Source: Candidatus Gastranaerophilales bacterium (GTDB lineage: Bacteria > Cyanobacteriota > Vampirovibrionia > Gastranaerophilales > Gastranaerophilaceae). Taken from it: a stretch of 52,049 bases of DNA. Position numbers and translations under genes: made by a program. A model generated the notes under the pieces. The model searched no databases. It was not told the DNA's origin and saw only the letters and a list, made by a program, of their open reading frames with translations. Where the stretch lies: the NCBI GenBank assembly GCA_944323365.1, contig CALUSG010000025.1, forward strand, positions 1-52,049. Direction: 5' to 3'. Each line of letters opens with the position of its first letter. Position 1 is the stretch's first letter. Positions 43,121-51,245 of this stretch are shown one piece after another.

Positions 43121-44917
43121 ATGGCAGTTAACGAAAATATAAGAAATATAGCAATTATTGCTCACGTAGACCATGGTAAAACAACGCTTGTGGATTGTTT
43201 ACTGAAACAGGCCGGTGTTTTTCGTGAAAATCAACATGTTGAGGAACGTGTTTTAGACAGCAATGATTTAGAACGTGAACGAGGTATTACAATTCTTTCA
43301 AAAAATATCTCGATTAATTACAAAGGTTGTAAAATTAATGTTGTTGATACCCCCGGACACGCTGATTTCGGCGGAGAAGTGGAACGTGTATTGGGTATGG
43401 TTGACGGTGCGTTATTAATCGTTGATGCTGCTGAAGGCCCTATGCCCCAAACTAGATTTGTTTTATCTAAAGCTCTTGAGTTGGGTTTAAAAATTATTGT
43501 TGTTATTAATAAAATAGATAAGCCCGCTGCTGAACCTCTAACGGCTTTGGATAAGGTTTTTGATTTGTTTACCGAATTGACGGACAGAGAAGATTTAATA
43601 GATTTTCCGTTTATTTTTTCGAGCAGTTTGCAGGGGTTTGCAATAAAAGATTTGGAAGATGACAGAAAAGACATGATTCCGCTTTTGGATTGTATTCTGG
43701 AAAATATAAAACCGCCTGAAGGCGATGAAAATCTTCCACTACAGTTTAGAGCGGCCTCGCTTGATTACAATGAATACGTTGGAAGAATTGTTATAGGACG
43801 TATTGCAAACGGTAAAATTAAATCACAAGAACAAGTCTGCGTTGTTCATGCAAACGGCTCTCAGGAACGTGGAAAAATTACTAAACTCTTCGGATTTAAA
43901 GATTTAGGCAGAGTGGAAATCCAAGAGGCTTCTGCCGGAGATATCGTTGGTGTTGCAGGATTTTCCGATATTCAAATCGGAGAAAGTATCTGCGATTTAA
44001 ATAATCCTAACCCGCTTCCGCTTATCCATGTTGATGAACCGACTCTGCAAATGAATTTTTCTGTTAATGACAGCCCGTTCGCAGGTACTGAAGGAAAATT
44101 CGTTACTTCCCGTCAGTTAAGAAAAAGACTTTATAACGAACTCGAAAAAAATGTTAGTCTGCGTGTTGAAGATACTGACTCTACCGATGTTTTTAAAGTA
44201 TCCGGCAGAGGTGAATTACATTTAGGTATTTTAATTGAAACAATGCGTAGAGAAGGTTATGAGTTTGCTGTTTCTAAGCCCGAGGTTATTTATAAGGAAA
44301 TTAACGGTGAAAAATGTGAGCCTTACGAAAATTTAATCGTGGATGTCCCCGAAAATTATGCGGGAAGCTGTATTGAAAGACTATCTAACCGCAAAGGCGA
44401 AATGAAAGAAATGAATAATGCAAAGGGACGTACATCTATGGTGTTCCATATACCTGCCCGTGGACTTATCGGATTTAGAAGCGAGTTTATTAGAATGACA
44501 CGTGGCGAAGGCATTATGTATCATACGTTTTTACATTACAGACCTTATGCCGGTGATATTCCACGCCAAAGAAACGGCTCTATTATTGCTCACGAATTGG
44601 GTGAAGCTATTCCGTATGCTTTGGCTCAATATGAAGACAGAGGCGTTTTCTTTATTACTCCTAAAACTAAAGTTTACAGAGGTATGATTATCGGTGAATG
44701 TAACAAGCCTCAAGATATTGTTGTTAATATTTGCAAAACAAAAAAATTAACCAATATGCGTAGTGCAACTGCTGATGTCATGGTTACTTTACAAGCCCCT
44801 AGAAAAATGGCTCTTGAAGAATGCCTTGAATATATTTCTGATGATGAACTGGTCGAAGTTACACCCGAAAATATCCGCATTAGAAAAGCTGATTTAAATA
44901 GAAAAATTTATAACTAA
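43121..44917 (+). CDS. typA: Ribosome-associated GTPase TypA/BipA
   Basis: 598 residues, a translational GTPase. G1 AHVDHGKTTLVD, G2 RGITI, G3 DTPGHADF, G4 NKID; then EF-G-like domains II, III and V and the BipA-specific C-terminal domain (from about 480: RNGSIIAHELGEAIPYAL, ADVMVTLQAPRKMALEECLEYI). It assists large-subunit assembly and growth under stress or cold. Its last 4 nt overlap the end of the EamA gene on the other strand. Confidence 0.97.
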   Translation: MAVNENIRNIAIIAHVDHGKTTLVDCLLKQAGVFRENQHVEERVLDSNDLERERGITILSKNISINYKGCKINVVDTPGHADFGGEVERVLGMVDGALLIVDAAEGPMPQTRFVLSKALELGLKIIVVINKIDKPAAEPLTALDKVFDLFTELTDREDLIDFPFIFSSSLQGFAIKDLEDDRKDMIPLLDCILENIKPPEGDENLPLQFRAASLDYNEYVGRIVIGRIANGKIKSQEQVCVVHANGSQERGKITKLFGFKDLGRVEIQEASAGDIVGVAGFSDIQIGESICDLNNPNPLPLIHVDEPTLQMNFSVNDSPFAGTEGKFVTSRQLRKRLYNELEKNVSLRVEDTDSTDVFKVSGRGELHLGILIETMRREGYEFAVSKPEVIYKEINGEKCEPYENLIVDVPENYAGSCIERLSNRKGEMKEMNNAKGRTSMVFHIPARGLIGFRSEFIRMTRGEGIMYHTFLHYRPYAGDIPRQRNGSIIAHELGEAIPYALAQYEDRGVFFITPKTKVYRGMIIGECNKPQDIVVNICKTKKLTNMRSATADVMVTLQAPRKMALEECLEYISDDELVEVTPENIRIRKADLNRKIYN

Positions 44918-45795
44918 ACTTTCTTAAATTTTGAAATATAAACCGATTGCAAAATTACTGAAATTATAATTAATGCCATTCCTATATAGAAAGCAGGACT
45001 CAGGTCTTTGTTCTCCTGAAAAATTATTATTGCAAGTATTACTGTATAAACAGGCTCCAAATTGTAACTTAAATTTACTGTAAACGGTGGGATATATTTT
45101 AGTGATTGAATTTGAAGAGCATATAGTCCTATTGTTGATAGCGTTACCAGTAAAAATAAATAAAACATGTCATGTGCTGTCGGAACTATTGTTGCTACAG
45201 GAAAAATATGCAGGTAAAACGGCATTATAAGACTTACAATTATTAGTCCGCCTAAAAATTCGTGAAATAATATTGTTGATGATGACTCATAATGCTTTGC
45301 AATAATTCTGTTTGTTATCGTGTATAATGCGGCTACTGCTGAAGATATTACACCTAAAATTATACCAATTCGGTATTGTGAGTCAAAATGAAATATCAAC
45401 GATATCCCTATTATTGTTATCAGGCTAAATAATATTTCGTGCTTAAATATCCTGTGTTTTTCTAAAATAGGGTCTATTAGTGCCGTGAAAAAACTTACCA
45501 GCGAAAAACATACTATTCCGATTGATACGTTCGCATATTTTATGCTCCCGTAAAAAAACAGCCAGTGTATCCCTAATAGCATTCCTACCCCGGCTATCTT
45601 TAAAAAACTTTTAAAATCGGTTTTCGGGGCTTTCTTTACAAGCTCTAATACCGGTAATAGTATTATTAGCGACATTAATAACCTGTAAAATACAAGCAAG
45701 CCCTCATTTAACGTGATTATCCGCCCAAAAATACTCGTAAAACATGATAAAATTATTGATATGTGGAGTTTTACATAAGGATTTTGTAAATTCAT
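44914..45795 (-). CDS. EamA/DMT-family transporter
   Basis: 293 residues from the ATG at 45795; an in-frame start at 45831 lies upstream of the promoter and is rejected. Ten membrane helices in two five-helix EamA repeats (e.g. LLGIHWLFFYGSIKYANVSIGIVCFSLVSFFTALI and LGVISSAVAALYTITNRIIAK; second half PPFTVNLSYNLEPVYTVILAIIIF). Family members export amino acids and metabolites; the substrate is unknown. It is a single-gene unit with a leaderless-type promoter. Confidence 0.88.
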   Translation of the reverse strand: MNLQNPYVKLHISIILSCFTSIFGRIITLNEGLLVFYRLLMSLIILLPVLELVKKAPKTDFKSFLKIAGVGMLLGIHWLFFYGSIKYANVSIGIVCFSLVSFFTALIDPILEKHRIFKHEILFSLITIIGISLIFHFDSQYRIGIILGVISSAVAALYTITNRIIAKHYESSSTILFHEFLGGLIIVSLIMPFYLHIFPVATIVPTAHDMFYLFLLVTLSTIGLYALQIQSLKYIPPFTVNLSYNLEPVYTVILAIIIFQENKDLSPAFYIGMALIIISVILQSVYISKFKKV

Positions 45796-45801
45796 GATAT
45801 T

Positions 45802-45831
45802 ATTTTGACAGATTATATTTGCTGTTGTCAA
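45802..45831 (-). promoter_or_regulatory. Promoter of the EamA gene, leaderless geometry
   Basis: On the minus strand TTGACA (45826-45831), 18-nt spacer and CAAAAT (45802-45807). The -10 ends 7 nt before the ATG at 45795. The -35 is perfect; the -10 is modest. Confidence 0.6.
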
Positions 45832-45857
45832 GTTCTATATTTTATGAATTTTATTAA

Positions 45858-45882
45858 CAAAAAGAATGCCCGAAGGCATTCT
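45858..45882 (-). terminator. Intrinsic terminator
   Basis: 8-bp stem (45863-45870 with 45875-45882). On the minus strand it has a TTCG tetraloop and five T follow. It ends the 45902-46777 gene. Confidence 0.9.
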
Positions 45883-45901
45883 TCTTGATTATATTTATTA
45901 T

Positions 45902-46777
45902 TTATAAATCTACGTTGTCTTTTAATAACGCTAAATCTTCAACATTTTCAGGTTTTTGTAATAATAAATCATTTTCTAAAGTCAATTCCTGAATTCTTTT
46001 TTTACTTAATTCATCTTGAAGATTTTTATAATAATCGTAATGTTTATTGAATTCACGATTTTTAACATTAGTATGGTTTATAGAGTGGCAAATAGCTCCA
46101 AAAGCAACTAAAAATGGTGCATATTTTACTAATGATTTACCGAAGTTTTTCAGAGCGGATGGAGTTTTTTGGGCTAATTTAGAAATACCTTTAGAAGCCC
46201 AATTTAACACTCTGTTTTTATCAAGTTTATCTGCGGTTTTTAAAATAGCATTAGATATTTTAGCGTCATGCTTGTCTATAAGTTTAGTGATATATTTGTC
46301 AGAGAATTTACCTAAAAGTTTGTTAGCTCCGGCAAGAATTCCAAAGCTTGCTCCTGCAGTTGCAATGAAAGAAACTAACGGATTCTTTTGTGAAAATCCT
46401 CTTAATTTATCAAATTTTTCATCAAGTTTTTGTTTGCCTTTGAATACTAAGTCAATAATACCAAAACTTGCAAACCAGCCTGCTGTTGTAGTAAGAAAAC
46501 CTGCTAATTTTTCATATCGTCCTGTTTTAGACAAAAGTTTTGGCGTAAATGCTGCTGTTGTAATACCTGCAGCAACAGGAACAAGGTTGATTAAAAGGTT
46601 ATCAAGTTTCTTGTGTTTTTTGTCATTAACACTTTTTGCCGTTTCTTCGTAAGCGGCCATTTGTAAAACACTGTCATCAAGGTTAATAAACGCATCTATA
46701 TTATCACGTTTGCCTTCAAAATTTTGACGAAGTTGAGAATTCCTTTGGGGATTAGCCCCTATTGCGGTAATTTGCAT
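45902..46777 (-). CDS. Membrane-associated hypothetical protein with N-terminal F-E-G signature
   Basis: 291 residues. The ATG at 46777 is chosen because AAAGGTG lies about 8 nt upstream; an in-frame GTG at 46786 has none. It starts MQITAIGANPQRNSQLRQ, then N19-F20-E21-G22, the same signature as other small lineage proteins here. Hydrophobic segments at about 65-85, 105-125, 150-170 and 225-245 suggest several membrane passes or hydrophobic helices; between them are Lys-rich helices. The C-terminus is a charged coiled-coil-like helix. No known family. Confidence 0.72.
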   Translation of the reverse strand: MQITAIGANPQRNSQLRQNFEGKRDNIDAFINLDDSVLQMAAYEETAKSVNDKKHKKLDNLLINLVPVAAGITTAAFTPKLLSKTGRYEKLAGFLTTTAGWFASFGIIDLVFKGKQKLDEKFDKLRGFSQKNPLVSFIATAGASFGILAGANKLLGKFSDKYITKLIDKHDAKISNAILKTADKLDKNRVLNWASKGISKLAQKTPSALKNFGKSLVKYAPFLVAFGAICHSINHTNVKNREFNKHYDYYKNLQDELSKKRIQELTLENDLLLQKPENVEDLALLKDNVDL

Positions 46778-46866
46778 GCTACACACACCTTTCGCATTTT
46801 TATTATACTACTATAAAAACAAAAAGTAAATTATTTTGTTAGCTAATTAATTCTTTTTAATAAATA

Positions 46867-46895
46867 TTTACATATTATTTTATTTCAACTAATAT
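46867..46895 (+). promoter_or_regulatory. Promoter of mtaB, leaderless geometry
   Basis: TTTACA (46867-46872), 17-nt spacer and TAATAT (46890-46895). The ATG at 46902 begins 7 nt after the -10 box. Confidence 0.8.
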
Positions 46896-46901
46896 AAAAA
46901 A

Positions 46902-48188
46902 ATGGAAAAATTTTTTATACATACGATGGGCTGCAAGGCAAACCAGTTTGAAGAAATTATTATTGAAGAAAATTTAACCAAGCACGGTTTAAAAAAAGTT
47001 TCAAAAATTAATGAGGCAGATTTATATATATTAAATTCCTGTTCTGTAACCCACAAAAGTGATAACGAAGCATTTTATCTGTTACGTAATGCAAAACACA
47101 AAAATCCTTTGATAAAGACGGTTTTAACCGGTTGTGTTGCACAGACGGAAAAGGATAGTCTTTTACAGTATGATTTTATTGATTATATAGCAGGGAATGA
47201 TGAGAAATTAAATTTATATGATGTAATAAGCCGCACGAGTTATGCTGTTTCGGACATAATGAGCAAAGAAAAATTCAGCAAGGTTTCCATTATGGACAGC
47301 GGAAAGACACGTGCAAGTCTAAAAATTCAAGACGGATGCGATAACAGATGCAGTTATTGTATAATACCGTTTGCCAGAGGTAAAAGCCGCAGTGCTGATA
47401 TTGATTTTATAATAAACGAAATTCATAATCTTGAAGAGCACGGATTTAAAGAAGTAGTTTTAACCGGAATACATATAGGACTTTGGGGAAAAGATTTAGG
47501 TTTGAGTTTGTTGGATTTATTAAAGGTGATAGAAAAAAGGACTAAAATTAAAAGATACAGACTGGGGTCTTTAAATCCTTTGGAAATAACAGATGAAATG
47601 CTTGATTTTTTGGCGGTATCGGATAAATTTTGTCCGCATTTTCATCTTTCGCTTCAATCCGCCTGTGACAAAACATTACGTTCAATGAACAGATTTTACA
47701 AGGTAGATGAATATTTAAGGTTAATAGATAGGATAAATTCAAAATTTAATTTGCCATTTTTGGGAAGTGATATAATCACCGGATTTGCAGGGGAAACTGA
47801 GGAAGATTTTGAAGTGACCCGAAAGAATTTGGAAAAATCAGGTTTGTCGCAAATCCATACATTTCCGTATTCAATAAGAAAAGGAACAGTCGGAGCCGAA
47901 ATGCCAAATCAGGTGGATGACAGGGAAAAAGAACGCAGGGCTAATATTATAAAATCAATTTCACAAAAAAAATACAAAGAATTTGCAGGCAAAAATTTGG
48001 GAAGAGTTTGTGAGGTTTTGGTGGAAAAGCATCCTGATAAATTTGATGGTATGTTAAAAGGGGTTACATCAAACTTTCTGACGGTACATTTAGATACGGA
48101 TGATTTGACGAAAACAAATACTATTTGTAGTGTTGAATTATCGCAATTTAAAGATGGTAAAATTTATGGGAAAAAATTGTTCAGCTGA
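46902..48188 (+). CDS. mtaB: tRNA methylthiotransferase, MtaB type
   Basis: 428 residues. N-terminal MTTase domain with three cluster cysteines (C11, C47, C78), radical SAM domain with CDNRCSYC (C146, C150, C153), and a C-terminal TRAM-like domain (from ~365). The TMGCKANQFE opening and VLTGIHIGLWG motif fit MtaB, which adds the 2-methylthio group to t6A37 in tRNA, rather than MiaB or RimO. It acts on the product of the TsaBDE pathway, whose tsaB and tsaE are in this window, and uses S-adenosylmethionine made by MetK. It is preceded by a leaderless-type promoter. Confidence 0.93.
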   Translation: MEKFFIHTMGCKANQFEEIIIEENLTKHGLKKVSKINEADLYILNSCSVTHKSDNEAFYLLRNAKHKNPLIKTVLTGCVAQTEKDSLLQYDFIDYIAGNDEKLNLYDVISRTSYAVSDIMSKEKFSKVSIMDSGKTRASLKIQDGCDNRCSYCIIPFARGKSRSADIDFIINEIHNLEEHGFKEVVLTGIHIGLWGKDLGLSLLDLLKVIEKRTKIKRYRLGSLNPLEITDEMLDFLAVSDKFCPHFHLSLQSACDKTLRSMNRFYKVDEYLRLIDRINSKFNLPFLGSDIITGFAGETEEDFEVTRKNLEKSGLSQIHTFPYSIRKGTVGAEMPNQVDDREKERRANIIKSISQKKYKEFAGKNLGRVCEVLVEKHPDKFDGMLKGVTSNFLTVHLDTDDLTKTNTICSVELSQFKDGKIYGKKLFS

Positions 48189-48201
48189 ACAAGCTGAACA
48201 A
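48171..48201 (-). terminator. Terminator of the BI-1 family gene
   Basis: Stem 48177-48184 with 48194-48201 (TTGTTCAG/CTGAACAA); on the minus strand it is followed by six T. The region also contains a perfect 16-bp palindrome at 48177-48192 that includes the mtaB stop codon. Confidence 0.75.
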
Positions 48202-48210
48202 TTTGAACAA

Positions 48211-48942
48211 TTAATTTCTGTCGTTTACTTTTGCTAAAAGTCTTAAGATTTCCAAATACAGCCAAATAAGGCTTATCATAAGACCAAAAGCACCATACCA
48301 TTCGTATTTTTTCTCTAGAAGACCTTGAGAACCTCTTTCAATAAAATCGAAATCAATAATAAGGTTAAGAGCAGCAATGGCCACAACAATTATACTAAAA
48401 CCTATGCCGATAGGGCTTGAGGTGAAAATTTGAGGTATACCACGACCAAAAAAGTCAGCAACTATTTGGATTAAATAAACAACAGCAACCGATAAAGTTG
48501 CGGTAAGGATAACGCCTCTGAATTTTTCAGTACATCTGATAACATTCAATCTATATAGGATTAACATAGAGGCGAGAGCCGCAAAAGTTGCCAGTATAGC
48601 CTGCATAACAATCCCGGCATATTGAGCCGCATAAACAGCAGAAATACCGCCTAAAAAGAATCCTTCACAAACTGAATACAGAGGAGCTAAAACATTCATA
48701 GCTTTTCTAGTAAAAATAATAACCATAGCTAGGATAAAACCTACAATAGAACCGCCGACGGTTAATATTTGGGCTTTATCAGTGTACCCGTTGAAGGCTA
48801 GATACCAGGTATAGCATGCTGCTATAAATAAACATGCCAATAAAACAAAAGTTTTATTAATTGCACCATTTATAGTCATAGGCTCGCCTTCAAGAATCCG
48901 TGTTTGTTCAATAACATTTTCATTAAAAACAGGATTTGACAT
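48211..48942 (-). CDS. Bax inhibitor-1/YccA family membrane protein
   Basis: 243 residues, seven membrane helices after a polar N-terminus (MSNPVFNENVIEQ). Family features: GAINKTFVLLACLFIAACYTW, VLAPLYSVCEGFFLGGISAVY, FDFIERGSQGLLEKKYEWYGAFGLMISLIWLYLEILRLL. In bacteria BI-1 family proteins are pH-sensitive calcium leak channels (BsYetJ) or FtsH-associated (YccA). The ATG has AGGGGG about 10 nt upstream. Confidence 0.93.
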   Translation of the reverse strand: MSNPVFNENVIEQTRILEGEPMTINGAINKTFVLLACLFIAACYTWYLAFNGYTDKAQILTVGGSIVGFILAMVIIFTRKAMNVLAPLYSVCEGFFLGGISAVYAAQYAGIVMQAILATFAALASMLILYRLNVIRCTEKFRGVILTATLSVAVVYLIQIVADFFGRGIPQIFTSSPIGIGFSIIVVAIAALNLIIDFDFIERGSQGLLEKKYEWYGAFGLMISLIWLYLEILRLLAKVNDRN

Positions 48943-49147
48943 AAAAAATACCCCCTATAAAATTAAATATTACATAAATAATAATAGCATACAATCCGTA
49001 AAATTACCAATAAAAAATTAGTAATCCATAAAGCCAGTCACGGTTTAGTATGAGTTGAAAGTTTTGACTGATGAGGTTTAGGGCCTTGGCGGTATTTGTT
49101 AGGAGCATAATATATTATAAAAAATTATATATAATTAAAATTAGTAC
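48943..49147. other. Intergenic, no gene seen
   Basis: Contains the upstream region of the BI-1 family gene and a G-richer stretch at about 49020-49110. No open frame, tRNA or strong hairpin found there. Confidence 0.5.
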
Positions 49148-49175
49148 TTTACAATAAAAATTTTTGTAATATAAT
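49148..49175 (+). promoter_or_regulatory. Promoter of tRNA-Asn
   Basis: TTTACA (49148-49153), 16-nt spacer and TATAAT (49170-49175); start near 49182, a few bases before the tRNA. Confidence 0.75.
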
Positions 49176-49185
49176 AAAGATATAA

Positions 49186-49257
49186 TCCTCAGTAGCTCAA
49201 TGGCGGAGCAACCGGCTGTTAACCGGTAGGCTGCTGGTTCGAGTCCAGCCTGGGGAG
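49186..49257 (+). tRNA. tRNA-Asn (GUU anticodon)
   Basis: Full cloverleaf: acceptor TCCTCAG/CTGGGGA (7 bp, one G-T), D-arm GCTC/GAGC, anticodon arm ACCGG/CCGGT with loop CTGTTAA (anticodon GTT at 49218-49220), T-arm GCTGG/CCAGC with TTCGAGT loop, discriminator G. CCA is not encoded. GUU reads AAC and AAT, so this tRNA is a substrate of the t6A and possibly ms2t6A pathways elsewhere in the window. A recombinase remnant lies antisense right behind it. Confidence 0.96.
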
Positions 49258-49271
49258 TTTTTTAGTAAATT

Positions 49272-49301
49272 AGGGCTTAAATCAGTTTCAAGCCCTTTTT
49301 T
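49272..49301 (+). terminator. Intrinsic terminator of tRNA-Asn
   Basis: Stem AGGGCTT (49272-49278) with AAGCCCT (49290-49296), 11-nt loop, followed by T-run. Confidence 0.85.
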
Positions 49302-49740
49302 AGTGCCGTTTTCCAAAGTTCGATTGTTGCAGTTTCTATCTCTTAAATTATATTGATTTTCTGCTATTGTTTGGAATACAGGCTTCAATATCAGATTAAA
49401 AGTTTTATCTTTGTAAGTGATTTTTTCGCTGATTATCTCTAAAATTTTTCTGCGTTGAGCAATAGTACCTTTTAAATAATAATAGTATGCATTGTCTGTA
49501 AATCTTAGCAGGGTGTCAGCCTGTTCGTAAAACTGCTTATCTAGTTTGTTGATTTCTTCAAGCTGAATATACATTTTATCTTTTTCGGCTTGCCACTTGT
49601 CATTTTGCTTTTTCCAAAATTCATGAGTTATAGTTCCGTTATCATTGAACAGACATTGCAGGAATTTGATTTTTTTGAACTAATAGGGGTGTGTTTCAAA
49701 TATATCTTGATTTTTTTAGTCGGAAATCGCTAAAAATGAA

Positions 49741-49764
49741 ATTCCTGAATTGGGTGTTCTTTTA
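49741..49764. repeat. Dispersed 24-bp repeat, copy A
   Basis: ATTCCTGAATTGGGTGTTCT plus four bases; differs from copy C (50371-50394) at two or three positions. It lies in the recombinase pseudogene, where the minus strand reads KEHPIQEF. Confidence 0.6.
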
Positions 49765-49803
49765 AAATAATCAAACCATGTGACTCTTTACAATCATATT
49801 TTT

Positions 49804-50175
49804 TTATAGATATTCAAACAAAATTTTAGATAATTTAGATTCCTTAAATTCGTCTTTTATCTCATTTACTACTTTATTGTACAAGTCAACAAGACTATGT
49901 TCTTTTGTGTTTTCTAATGTATATGGAGCAGAACCCAAATTTTCCATTATTTTATTTTTATCTTTTTTGTATACCTTTAAATATATACTATCTCCACTTT
50001 CATTTCGGTCTAATAATACCAAGTCCTTATTTCCATTATTTTCAAGCATTTTAATTTGATTTTTTATTCTATTGCTAGCACCTTCAGTATATAATCTAGC
50101 AAATCTAAAAGAAACTCTAACTCTTGATGTAAAATTAGGTTGATTTGCATTATATGCTTGTACTTTAGAAATCAT
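49804..50175 (-). CDS. Small hypothetical protein with N-terminal F-T-S signature
   Basis: 123 residues with GGAG before the ATG. It opens MISKVQAYNANQPNFTSRVRVSF: an Asn-rich leader with N14-F15-T16-S17, like the other signature proteins here. The body is basic and mixed alpha/beta (NKDLVLLDRNESGDSIYLKVYKKDKN) and ends in a helical segment. No family recognised. It lies in the accessory region next to the recombinase remnant. Confidence 0.7.
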   Translation of the reverse strand: MISKVQAYNANQPNFTSRVRVSFRFARLYTEGASNRIKNQIKMLENNGNKDLVLLDRNESGDSIYLKVYKKDKNKIMENLGSAPYTLENTKEHSLVDLYNKVVNEIKDEFKESKLSKILFEYL

Positions 50176-50348
50176 TTTTACTCCTATAATTCTTTATTAT
50201 ATCCTACTACTTTATAACTACAAAAATCCTGAATATTTTTTTTGCTATTTTTATTAAAAATTTTTACAATACGCTCTAAAAAAATTTATTCCTTTTTAAT
50301 CTTAAATTTATAACATTATTTAGGGTTTCTAAATTTACCTGTCCAAAA

Positions 50349-50394
50349 ATTCCCGAACTGGTTGTCAAATATTCCTGAACTGGTTGTTCTTTTA
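50349..50394. repeat. Two tandem copies (B, C) of the dispersed repeat
   Basis: Copy B 50349-50370 and copy C 50371-50394, back to back, share ATTCC(T/C)GAACTGGTTGT. They are related to copy A at 49741-49764, about 610 bp away. Confidence 0.65.
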
Positions 50395-50709
50395 CAGTTG
50401 GTAAACAATTTTAAATAAATTTAGGGTTTCAGAAAAGTCCAGGATGTCCGATTTTAGGGACTATCATACTCATAAATTGTATTTGTTTGAGTAGCGTGAG
50501 TAGCTCAACTGGTGTGATTATTTTAGGCAATCGGCATTTGGTATGGGTTTGAGGGGGAGGAAGCAAGCCATTTGATTCAGTAACAGATAAAATTCTCTTT
50601 TTGCTGTCAGGGCAGATGTATAAAAATAATTTCTGTTAGTTTAAAAACAACTTATTAAACTAATTAATTGTTGGACTTTAAGTCTAACTTACAAATTTTC
50701 AATTGAAAC

Positions 50710-50736
50710 GCCGAGAACATAACATTCTCGGCTTTT
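50710..50736. terminator. Terminator-like hairpin
   Basis: 8-bp GC-rich stem GCCGAGAA/TTCTCGGC (50710-50717 and 50725-50732), 7-nt loop, T4 on the plus strand and GTTT on the minus strand. It lies 30 nt downstream of the 50766-51041 gene. Confidence 0.7.
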
Positions 50737-50765
50737 CAAAATTTAAAATGTTTTCTAAATTTTAA

Positions 50766-51041
50766 TTAAACAATTTTATCAAGTTTATCTTTAGCAATGT
50801 TTTTAGCAACTTGATGTGGCAAAACATTAGCTACATAATCTAATAATACTACATTATTTTTAGCAACGTTTTTAGCAGCTTGATGTGGTAAAACATTAGC
50901 TACATAATCTAATAATACTGCATTTTTAACATTGGTCATTTGATACATACTGGTTCCCAATATATCAACAACCTTTGATGCTTCTTTATTAACTACTTTT
51001 GTCGGATTGCCTGTGAAGGCAATAGGATTAATTGATACCAT
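50766..51041 (-). CDS. Small F-T-G signature protein with 23-residue tandem repeat
   Basis: 91 residues with AAAGG before the ATG. It opens MVSINPIAFTGNPTKVV with F9-T10-G11, the shortest form of the signature. Residues 40-62 and 63-85 are two nearly identical copies (NAVLLDYVANVLPHQAAKN and NVVLLDYVANVLPHQVAKN, each continuing four residues), each an amphipathic hydrophobic helix. The rest is short and charged. No family recognised. Repeat growth by in-frame duplication is recent. Confidence 0.72.
   Translation of the reverse strand: MVSINPIAFTGNPTKVVNKEASKVVDILGTSMYQMTNVKNAVLLDYVANVLPHQAAKNVAKNNVVLLDYVANVLPHQVAKNIAKDKLDKIV
50787..50924 (-). repeat. In-frame 69-bp tandem duplication
   Basis: Two 69-bp units (50856-50924 and 50787-50855) inside the 50766-51041 gene, differing at only a few bases. 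They encode the 23-residue protein repeats. Confidence 0.9.
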
Positions 51042-51245
51042 GTCACACTACCTTTCCTTTATATGTTTGTACTGAAATAATAACATGAATATGAAAACTG
51101 TTAGTATAATAATTTTGACATTTTATAAATGAAAAATTTACAAAAGTTTACAATGTAAGCCTATTGGTATAACTTCACTTTCTAGGTCAGATTTGCTAAT
51201 CCAACAGTATTATACGGTAGCTTAAATATTTAAAGAAAATTTTTT
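51042..51245. other. Intergenic, no gene seen
   Basis: AT-rich. It contains the upstream region of the 50766-51041 gene and TTTACA-like boxes but no convincing promoter pair or open frame. Confidence 0.45.

Larger units (their letters stand above)
49257..49806 (-). pseudogene. Decayed large serine recombinase, C-terminal part
   Basis: The minus-strand frame from about 49700 to 49330 reads as the C-terminal coiled-coil/zinc-ribbon-end of a large serine site-specific recombinase. Typical text is ADTLLRFTDNAYYYYLKG, then TIAQRRKILEIISEKITYKDK and KPVFQTIAEN. Coding similarity continues in frame upstream (KFLQCLFNDNGTITHEFWKKQND), but an in-frame TAG at 49730-49732 interrupts it, and the catalytic and resolvase domains are missing. 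Downstream the frame runs antisense through the tRNA-Asn. It is the leftover of an integrated element at the tRNA. Confidence 0.7.
50176..50765. other. 590-bp accessory gap with repeats and relics
   Basis: No intact gene. It holds two further copies of a 22-24 bp repeat (50349-50394), a tRNA-like stretch (50496-50560) and a terminator (50710-50736). A minus-strand frame reading KEQPVQEYLTTSS from about 50393 resembles the KEHPIQEF text of the recombinase pseudogene. Confidence 0.55.

Noticed and set aside
49060-49100. CTGATGAG core resembling a hammerhead ribozyme
   Set aside because: The required GAAA with flanking stems does not follow in any workable order; only the short core string matches.
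49197-49574. 125-residue minus-strand frame over tRNA-Asn as an intact gene
   Set aside because: Its last ~20 residues are antisense to the tRNA and its first part is the tail of a serine recombinase, so it is a remnant.
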